39,435 nucleotides of DNA, taken from positions 1-39,435 of the forward strand of contig MKRV01000005.1 in the NCBI GenBank assembly GCA_001897995.1, given 5' to 3'. Source of the DNA: Alphaproteobacteria bacterium 65-37. Lineage in GTDB: Bacteria; Pseudomonadota; Alphaproteobacteria; Reyranellales; Reyranellaceae. The notes under the pieces were generated by a model that saw only the letters and a list, made by a program, of their open reading frames with translations, was not told the origin of the DNA and searched no databases. Of the stretch, positions 32,806 through 39,435 are shown piece after piece. The position numbers were made by a program, and so were the translations under genes. Position 1 is the stretch's first letter. Every line of letters begins with the position of its first letter.

Positions 32806-34262
32806 CCGTTGGCAGGACGGCCGGCAGCGGCGGCGGCATCCTGGGCCGCCGCGCGGCGCTGGCAGGTCTTGCCGTGTCGTCCAGCCTCGCCGCACCGGCG
32901 CCGATATGCGCCCAGGACTCCGGGTCACTGCGCGAGCTGGCGCGGCGTGCCACGATCTACCTCTTCCCGATCTACGAGATGTACCGCGTGCGCTGGCAGG
33001 CGACGGTGGACGACACCAATCCGCAGCGCCAACGGCTCAACCGCTTCCGTCATGTCAGCACCCTGCCCGGACCGCAGACGCGTGTGGTGTCGATGCCCAA
33101 TGGCGACACGCTGCTGTCCTTCGCCTGGCTCGACCTCTCGCTCGAGCCGATGTTCCTGCTCGTGCCGCCGCTCGGCGACCTCTTCTACAGCTACGCTTTC
33201 CTCGACCTCTTCACCGATACCTTCGCCACCGTCAGCCATCGCCTGAACGGCGCACGGCCGGCGCCCCACATGATCGTGGGGCCGGCCTGGAGAGGCGATC
33301 CGCCGGGCGACGTCGTCCTGCTGCGTGCGCCGACCAACTCGGTGTGGCTGCGCGGCCGACTGCTGGTCAGCGACCCCGACGAACTCAGCCAACTCGTCAT
33401 CCTGCAGACGCGCGTGCTGCTGGAAACGCCCGACATGCGCAACGAGCGACGGATTCTCGAGACGGGCGAGCTGATGCGCCAGCGCACGCAGCCCCCACCG
33501 GAGCCCGTCGCCGACTGGCCGGCGCCACAGCCGGCCGATCCGTTCGACCTCTTCACCGTCGGCATGCGGGCACTGGGCGAAAGTCCGCTCAGTGAGCGCA
33601 GGCGCGGCGAGCTCGAACCCCTGGCGGCGCTCAAGCTGGCGCCTGGCCGCAAGTTCGACCTGCGCGCTTTCGGCGAAGCGGAGCAGCGATCGATCCGTGC
33701 GGGCATCGCGCAAGGGCTGGCCGACATCCGCGTCGCGGCCGCGCGGCCATCCCGCACGGTGAATGGCTGGTTCTACAGCGAACCCCATCTCGGTAATTTC
33801 GGCAGCGACCATCTTTATCGCGCCGCCACGGCACTCACCGCGCTCGGCGCGCCGGAACCGGCCGAGCTAGTGAGCCTGATCGCCGCCGCCGATGCCGAGG
33901 GCCGCCCACTGTCCGGAGAGCGTGCCTACACCCTCACCTTCCCCGGCGGCGGCTTGCCGCAGGCGCGGGCCTTCTGGTCGCTGTCGATCTACCAGGCGAT
34001 GCCCGACGGGCGCGCCTTCTTTTTCGACAATCCGATCCAGCGCTGCACGGTTGGCGAGCACACGCCGGGCCTCGTGTTCGGCGCCGACGGGGCCCTTACG
34101 CTCTATATCCAGCGCACCCCGCCGGCGGGCGATCGCGTAGCCAACTGGCTGCCGGCTCCTGCAGGCTCCCTGCGCCTGGTGCTGCGCGCCTACGAACCGG
34201 ACGAAGCCCTGATCCAGGGGCGCTATCGTGCCCCAATTGTCGTGCGCAACTCCTCGCGCTGA
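32802..34262 (+). CDS. DUF1254/DUF1214 domain protein, exported
   Basis: A 486-residue protein. A Tat-like signal (GRRAALAGLAVSSSLA, ending near ICAQ) is followed by DUF1254 (about 45-170; IYLFPIYEMYRVRW, TLLSFAWLDLS, FYSYAFLDLFTD) and DUF1214 (about 315-475; GWFYSEPHLGNFG, AFWSLSIYQ, LYIQRTPP). These two domains commonly occur together in periplasmic or outer-surface proteins; their activity is not established. The ATG overlaps the preceding stop by four bases. About 67 bp separate it from the next gene. Confidence 0.88.
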   Translation: MTVGRTAGSGGGILGRRAALAGLAVSSSLAAPAPICAQDSGSLRELARRATIYLFPIYEMYRVRWQATVDDTNPQRQRLNRFRHVSTLPGPQTRVVSMPNGDTLLSFAWLDLSLEPMFLLVPPLGDLFYSYAFLDLFTDTFATVSHRLNGARPAPHMIVGPAWRGDPPGDVVLLRAPTNSVWLRGRLLVSDPDELSQLVILQTRVLLETPDMRNERRILETGELMRQRTQPPPEPVADWPAPQPADPFDLFTVGMRALGESPLSERRRGELEPLAALKLAPGRKFDLRAFGEAEQRSIRAGIAQGLADIRVAAARPSRTVNGWFYSEPHLGNFGSDHLYRAATALTALGAPEPAELVSLIAAADAEGRPLSGERAYTLTFPGGGLPQARAFWSLSIYQAMPDGRAFFFDNPIQRCTVGEHTPGLVFGADGALTLYIQRTPPAGDRVANWLPAPAGSLRLVLRAYEPDEALIQGRYRAPIVVRNSSR

Positions 34263-34329
34263 CCTGCGTTCCCTCCTGAATGCCCCTCAGGGCACGATAA
34301 AACAGGAGTGGGACAAGCAGGAGCTCGAC

Positions 34330-35019
34330 ATGACCGACATCTCCCGCCGCTCGCTGGCTGCGGGCGCCGGCCTGTTGCTCGGCGCCATCGCCCTTCCCGC
34401 GCGCAGCCAGCAACTCGCCATCAGTGCATCGATACCTCGCCTCACCCCCAAGCCGCTCACCTTCAATCCCGACCGGGTGAAGGGGATTTCGGCCGAGGCG
34501 CTGCACCGCCACTACGACGAGGTCTATGCGCCGGCCGTCAAGAAGATGAATGCCCTGCAGGAGGAGTTGGCGAAGCTCGAGATCGGCGAAGCACCACCCG
34601 AGACCGTGGCCAAGCTCAAGAGCGAGGAACTGGCGGCCTATAATGCCACGATCCTGCACGAGCTCTATTTCGACGGGATCGGCGAGATGGCCGTGCAGCC
34701 TTCGGGTCTGCTGGCCCAGGCGATATCACGCGACTTCACCAGCCTCGACCGCTGGAAGGCGGAGTTCGCTGCGACCGCGCGATCCCTCGCCGGCAACGGC
34801 GGGTGGGTGATCCTGGCCCATTCACCGCGCGACAAGCGCCTGTACAACCATCGCGCCGCCTCGACCTCGGAATCGCCGGCCGGCAGCGTCCCACTGCTGG
34901 CGATGGACATGCACCGCTACGCCTACGACGGCGATGCCGCGGCCCATGTCGGCGCCTTCATGCTGGCGATCAAATGGACCAACGCCGAGCGGCTCTATCG
35001 TGAGGCGATGAGGGTGTAG
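34330..35019 (+). CDS. Tat-exported superoxide dismutase-like protein with altered metal site
   Basis: A 229-residue protein with a Tat signal (SRRSLAAGAGLLLGAIALPA) and the Fe/Mn-SOD fold order: helix with HYDEVY (His61), helix ILHELYFDG (His110), NGGWVILA, and PLLAMDMHRYAY. In Fe/Mn SODs the last two ligands are Asp-x3-His; here Asp193 is kept but the His position is Tyr197, with a His at +2 (His195). Metal binding and dismutase activity are therefore doubtful. The start at MTDISRRS is chosen because the Tat signal begins there. Confidence 0.82.
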   Translation: MTDISRRSLAAGAGLLLGAIALPARSQQLAISASIPRLTPKPLTFNPDRVKGISAEALHRHYDEVYAPAVKKMNALQEELAKLEIGEAPPETVAKLKSEELAAYNATILHELYFDGIGEMAVQPSGLLAQAISRDFTSLDRWKAEFAATARSLAGNGGWVILAHSPRDKRLYNHRAASTSESPAGSVPLLAMDMHRYAYDGDAAAHVGAFMLAIKWTNAERLYREAMRV

Positions 35020-35022
35020 TCT

Positions 35023-35050
35023 GGACCGCGGGCCGGGAGGCCCACGGTCC
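35023..35050. terminator. Possible bidirectional terminator between convergent genes
   Basis: GGACCGCGGGCC, loop GGGA, GGCCCACGGTCC forms a 12-bp stem with one mismatch between two convergent stops (35019 and 35057). There is no real U-tract on either side, so it may act as a bidirectional stall or need Rho. Confidence 0.5.
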
Positions 35051-35056
35051 AAAAGA

Positions 35057-35512
35057 TCACGCCGTCGGTTGGACGCGCTGGGATTCTTCTTCGGCCTTGG
35101 CTTCGATCGCTTCCATGTCGTCGTCGCTCAGGCCGAAGTGGTGGCCGATCTCGTGGATCAGCACGTGGCGCACGATGTGCGGCAGATCCTCGCCCGATTC
35201 GCACCAATAGTCGAGGATCGGACGGCGGTAGAGGAAGATGCGGTCGATGTCGTTGGCGACATGGCCGGCTCCCCGTTCCATCATCGACACGCCCTGGTAA
35301 AGACCGAGCAGATCGAAAGGCGTCTCGAGATTCATCTCCTTCTCGACCTCTTCGGACGGGAAGTCGTCGATCTGAATGCGCACGTTGCCGACATGCCGAC
35401 GGAACTCCTCGGGAATCGTCGCGAGCGCCTCCGCGGCGATGGCTTCGAAGTCCTCGAGGGTTGGCGCCGTGCCGAAGCAGGGCGTGCGCCGCGGGTTCGT
35501 GAAGATCGGCAT
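35057..35512 (-). CDS. Zinicin-like metallopeptidase family protein
   Basis: A 151-residue protein. The start TLEDFEAIAAEALATIPEEF and the segment IFLYRRPILDYW are typical of the small bacterial 'metallopeptidase family' (DUF1025-like). The zinc motif HEIGHHFGLSD (HExxH plus a third ligand) is near residues 119-129. Its substrate is not known; small cytosolic metalloproteases of this family are poorly studied. The ATG at 35512 is preceded by a CTATAT box and a run of G very close to the start. It converges with the SOD-like gene. Confidence 0.88.
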   Translation of the reverse strand: MPIFTNPRRTPCFGTAPTLEDFEAIAAEALATIPEEFRRHVGNVRIQIDDFPSEEVEKEMNLETPFDLLGLYQGVSMMERGAGHVANDIDRIFLYRRPILDYWCESGEDLPHIVRHVLIHEIGHHFGLSDDDMEAIEAKAEEESQRVQPTA

Positions 35513-35659
35513 CTTCCCCCCATATAGCAGAGGCGGCCGCTCGCCAAGCACCCCTTGCCGGAGATTGTGCGTCGGTCGCTCTTGCAATTTGGCGCAAGAT
35601 TCGCAAGGTCGCTTTGGGAAGAACCACAAAAGAACCGCACCAAGCTCGCCGCCGCCCAT

Positions 35660-36571
35660 ATGCTCCAATTCATCGTCCGCCGTGTGATCGTGGCGCTGCT
35701 CGTTGCCGCCACGGTCATGACCCTGGCTTTCATCCTCACCCGGCTGTCCGGCGACCTCGCCGTCTCGATCGCCGGGCCCAACGCCACCCAGGAAGATATC
35801 GAGCTGGTCCGCAAGGCCTATGGCCTCGACCGGCCCGTCACCACCCAGTTCTTCGACTGGGCGGGCCGCGCCATCACCGGCGACCTGGGCGAGAGCTACT
35901 TCTTCAAGACCCGCGTGTCGTCGCTGATCGCCGAGCGCATGCCGATCACCATCACGCTCGGCCTGACCGGGCTGATCATCGCCCTGCTGGTCTCGCTGCC
36001 GCTGGGCATCCTGGCGGCGGTGCGCGAAAATACCGCTTTCGACCGCGTCGTCCAGATGGTGGCGCTGCTCGGTCAGGCCATGCCCTCGTTCTGGCTGGGG
36101 CTGATCCTGATGATCACATTTGGGCTGCAGCTCGGCTGGCTGCCGATCTCGGGAACGGGCTCGTGGCAGCACTACGTCATGCCGGGCATCGTGCTTGCCT
36201 TCTCGGCCATTCCCGCCCTCACACGGCTCACGCGCGCCGGCATGATCCAGGCGATGGGCAGCGATTACATCAGAACCGCCCGCGCCAAGGGCCTGTCCCG
36301 CGCCTCGATCCTGCTGAAGCACGCGCTGCGCAATGCCGCCATCCCGGTGGTGGCGATCGCCGCCGTCCAGCTCGGCTTCATGCTGGGCGGCTCGATCGTG
36401 ATCGAGCAGGTCTTCGCCCTGCACGGCGTCGGCTTCCTGGCCTGGGAGTCGATCGGCAAGAACGACTTCCCGGTGGTGCAGGCCGTCGTGCTGGTGCTGG
36501 CGGTGATCTACGTGGCACTGACCATGCTGGCCGACCTGATGAACGCCGTCCTCGACCCCAGGCTGCGTTGA
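35660..36571 (+). CDS. Dipeptide/oligopeptide-type ABC transporter permease (DppB/OppB-like)
   Basis: A 303-residue inner-membrane permease with six spans. The first starts at MLQFIVRRVIVALL; a periplasmic loop with KAYGLDRPVTTQF follows; the EAA-type loop is DYIRTARAKGLSRASILLKHALRNA. It pairs with the next gene to form the channel. It heads a four-gene operon. No substrate-binding protein gene is upstream; it may lie beyond the window end or elsewhere. A 147-bp region before it contains CTTGC-N8-GCAAG but no clear promoter. Confidence 0.94.
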   Translation: MLQFIVRRVIVALLVAATVMTLAFILTRLSGDLAVSIAGPNATQEDIELVRKAYGLDRPVTTQFFDWAGRAITGDLGESYFFKTRVSSLIAERMPITITLGLTGLIIALLVSLPLGILAAVRENTAFDRVVQMVALLGQAMPSFWLGLILMITFGLQLGWLPISGTGSWQHYVMPGIVLAFSAIPALTRLTRAGMIQAMGSDYIRTARAKGLSRASILLKHALRNAAIPVVAIAAVQLGFMLGGSIVIEQVFALHGVGFLAWESIGKNDFPVVQAVVLVLAVIYVALTMLADLMNAVLDPRLR

Positions 36572-36587
36572 CCGTGAGGGCACGAGG

Positions 36588-37450
36588 ATGAGCACAGTCT
36601 CCATCACCTCCGGTCCACGACGCGGCTGGAAAAGCGCCGGCACCTGGATCGGGGCGGTGATCGTCGGCATCGCGGTGATCTGCGCGATCTTCGCCCCACT
36701 GCTGTCGCCGCACGATCCCTTCGCCCAGGACCTCGGCAAGCGCCTGCTGGTCCCCTTCTGGATGGAGGGCAGCGACCCCGCCCACCTGCTCGGCACCGAC
36801 CAGCTCGGACGCGATTACCTCTCGCGCCTGATCTACGGCTGCCGCATCTCGATGCTGATCGGCGTCACGGTGAGCATCGTCTCGGGCATCATCGGCATCG
36901 CGCTGGGCGTGCTGGGCGGCTTCCTGGGCGGTCGGGTCGACGACGCCGTGCTGTTCGCGATCACCACGCGCCTCTCGATCCCGGTCGTGCTGGTCGCGCT
37001 GGCAGTGGTAGGCCTGCTGGGCAGCTCCATGACCCTGCTGGTGATCACGCTCGGCCTGCTGCTGTGGGATCGCTTCGCCGTGGTGGCGCGCTCGACCACC
37101 ATGCAAGTACGCAATCTCGACTTCGTCTCGGCCGCCTGGTGCGCCGGTTGCTCGCAGACGCGCATCCTCGTCCGCGAGGTGCTGCCCAACATCGCGAGCC
37201 ATCTGGTCGTGGTCGGCACGCTCGAGATTGCGCTCGCCATCCTGCTCGAGGCCGCCCTGTCGTTTCTCGGCCTCGGCGTGCCGCCGCCGCTGCCGTCCTG
37301 GGGGCTGATGATCGCCGAAGCCAAGGATTACATGTTCTTCTCGCCCTGGGTGATCGTGATCCCCGGCATCGCCCTGTTCGTGCTGGTGATGGGCATCAAC
37401 CTGCTGGGTGACGGGCTGCGCGACGCGTTCGGCACGCAGAGGACCGATAC

Positions 37451-37454
<4 letters not shown>
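36588..37454 (+). CDS. Dipeptide/oligopeptide-type ABC transporter permease (DppC/OppC-like)
   Basis: A 288-residue permease. The N-terminal OppC-type segment (first span about 21-44, then SPHDPFAQDLGKRL and HLLGTDQLGRDYLSRLIYG) is diagnostic. An EAA loop (DFVSAAWCAGCSQTRILVREVLPN) and GVPPPLPSWGLMI follow. It starts 16 bp after the first permease gene, and its end overlaps the next start by four bases (ATGA). Confidence 0.95.
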
Positions 37455-38400
<946 letters not shown>

Positions 38401-38404
<4 letters not shown>

Positions 38405-39387
38405 ACACGACTGGCGTGAGCACGACGGGCGGGGCGGCGCTGCCGGCCATCGAAGTGAGATCCGTCCGCCGCACCTTCAGGGTGAAGGGCGGCATGTTCG
38501 GCGCCGACCGCCATGTCGTGGCCGTCGACGATGTCTCCTTCTCGGTACCGCCGGGCGGTGTGCTGGGCGTGGTGGGTGAATCGGGCTGCGGCAAGTCCAC
38601 CCTGGCGCGCCTGATCCTGGGCCTGCTCGAACCGACGGCCGGCGACATCGCCGTCGAAGGCCAGCGGGTCACCGACATGGACCGCAAGGCCCGTGCGCGG
38701 CTGATCCAGCCGGTCTTCCAGGATCCCTTCGCCTCGCTCAATCCGCTCACTCGCATTCGCGACATCGTGGCGATGCCGCTGGTGGCCCAGGGCACCTTCG
38801 GCCGCGCCGAAATCGCCAAGCGCGTCGACGAGATGCTGGAGCGGGTCGGCTTGCGCGCCGAGATGGGCCAGCGTCTGCCGCCGGAACTGTCGGGCGGTCA
38901 GCGCCAGCGCGTGGCGATCGCGCGCGCCCTGGTGCTGCGGCCGCGCATCGTGGTGTGCGACGAGCCGACCTCGGCGCTCGACGTTTCAGTGCAGGCGCAG
39001 ATCCTGAACCTGCTGGGCGAGCTGCGCCGCGATCTCGGCCTCACCTACCTGTTCATCAGCCACAACCTCGCGGTGGTCGAACATGTCGCGAGCGAGGTGG
39101 CGGTCATGTATCTCGGCCGCATCGTCGAACGCCAGCCGACCGAGACGCTGTTCCACGCCCCCGAGCATCCCTACACCAAGGCACTGCTGGCCTCGGTGCT
39201 GACACCCGAGCCGGGCCTCGGCGTGCCCGATGTCGGGCTGGGCGACATCATGCCCGATCCGGCCAACATCCCGCCGGGCTGCCGCTTCCATCCGCGCTGT
39301 CCGGTCGCCGAACCACGATGCTCAACTGAAACGCCGCCGCTCAAGCCGAGGCCTGGCGGCGGCGTGGAGTGTTTGCTGGTTCCTTGA
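38401..39387 (+). CDS. Dipeptide/oligopeptide-type ABC transporter ATP-binding protein (DppF/OppF-like)
   Basis: A 328-residue ATPase. It has Walker A GESGCGKST, the Q-loop VFQDPFASLNP, signature LSGGQRQRVAIARAL, Walker B IVVCDEPTSALD, H-loop ISHN, and the C-terminal oligo_HPY extension (GCRFHPRCPVAEPRC). A short insert (VKGGMFGADRH) before the conserved core is usual in DppF types. It is the last gene visible in the importer operon; 48 bases remain to the window end with nothing recognisable. Confidence 0.95.
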
Positions 39388-39435
39388 TTACTTTCTCCGC
39401 GACCTAGCGCGCTATGCATACGCACATCGCTCATC

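Noticed and set aside
34275..34300. Short hairpin TGCCC-CTCA-GGGCA after the DUF1254 gene as a terminator
   Set aside because: The stem is only five bases and is followed by CGATAAAA, not a U-tract; the next gene begins soon after on the same strand.
35580..35620. CTTGC-N8-GCAAG as an operator for the ABC importer
   Set aside because: Five-base arms in a region with several GCAAG copies can easily arise by chance; no further support.
35057..36796. A 579-codon frame that extends the metallopeptidase far upstream on the minus strand
   Set aside because: Family homology starts at 35512. The extension is antisense to the DppB/DppC-like genes.

Overview
The window is a high-GC chromosomal segment of 39.4 kb, packed with genes on both strands. 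It shows no rRNA, tRNA, CRISPR array, transposase, phage or plasmid gene. An alphaproteobacterium is the best guess. Supporting signs are the DUF4169 protein, several Bug-type periplasmic receptors, paired CaiB/BaiF CoA-transferases with acyl-CoA dehydrogenases, and Tat-exported small enzymes. A Reyranella-like soil or water organism would fit, but that is inference.

Layout. 1-10.1 kb is largely housekeeping: a partial AsmA-like protein, DUF4169, an HxlR regulator, NhaA, a Bax-inhibitor-1 protein, and the conserved ybbP-ybbA / tesA divergent locus followed by thpR and an alpha/beta hydrolase. 10.1-14.4 kb holds a phosphotriesterase-family hydrolase, a Bug receptor and, divergently, an N,N-dimethylformamidase large-subunit homologue. 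14.4-17.4 kb holds a low-molecular-weight phosphatase, a VOC protein that sits between two copies of the sir2 promoter and start, the CobB-type sirtuin, and an APH-fold kinase. 17.5-21.2 kb has a Bug receptor, an AidB-like acyl-CoA dehydrogenase and a divergent LysR regulator. 21.2-22.5 kb has two divergent immunity-like genes: a SUKH domain fused to an L7/L12-like domain, and an Imm10-like protein.

22.5-27.5 kb is the most interesting part. A GlcG/HbpS protein and a many-span permease are divergent from an operon of four genes: a haem-oxygenase-like diiron oxidase (HDO) with all six metal ligands, a 2Fe-2S ferredoxin, an unrecognised 100-residue protein, and a second 2Fe-2S ferredoxin. A GntR/FCD regulator gene follows. 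The divergent promoter region contains two exact 13-bp copies, in opposite orientation, of a TGTATACA-cored site, one beside each promoter. This reads as a self-contained, substrate-induced uptake-and-oxidation module. I do not recognise the arrangement as a described pathway.

A 198-bp inverted-repeat (MITE-like) element separates this module from a tightly overlapping acyl-CoA dehydrogenase / CoA-transferase / CoA-transferase operon (27.7-31.2 kb) with a divergent Bug receptor. 32.3-35.5 kb holds a mismatch-type DNA glycosylase, a DUF1254/DUF1214 protein, a Tat-exported superoxide-dismutase-like protein with an altered metal site, and a small zinc metallopeptidase. 35.7-39.4 kb is a four-gene dipeptide/oligopeptide-type ABC importer without its binding protein in view.

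No gap between genes exceeds 300 bases; the largest (about 220-240 bp) are described as the operator region at 24.7 kb and the repeat at 27.6 kb.
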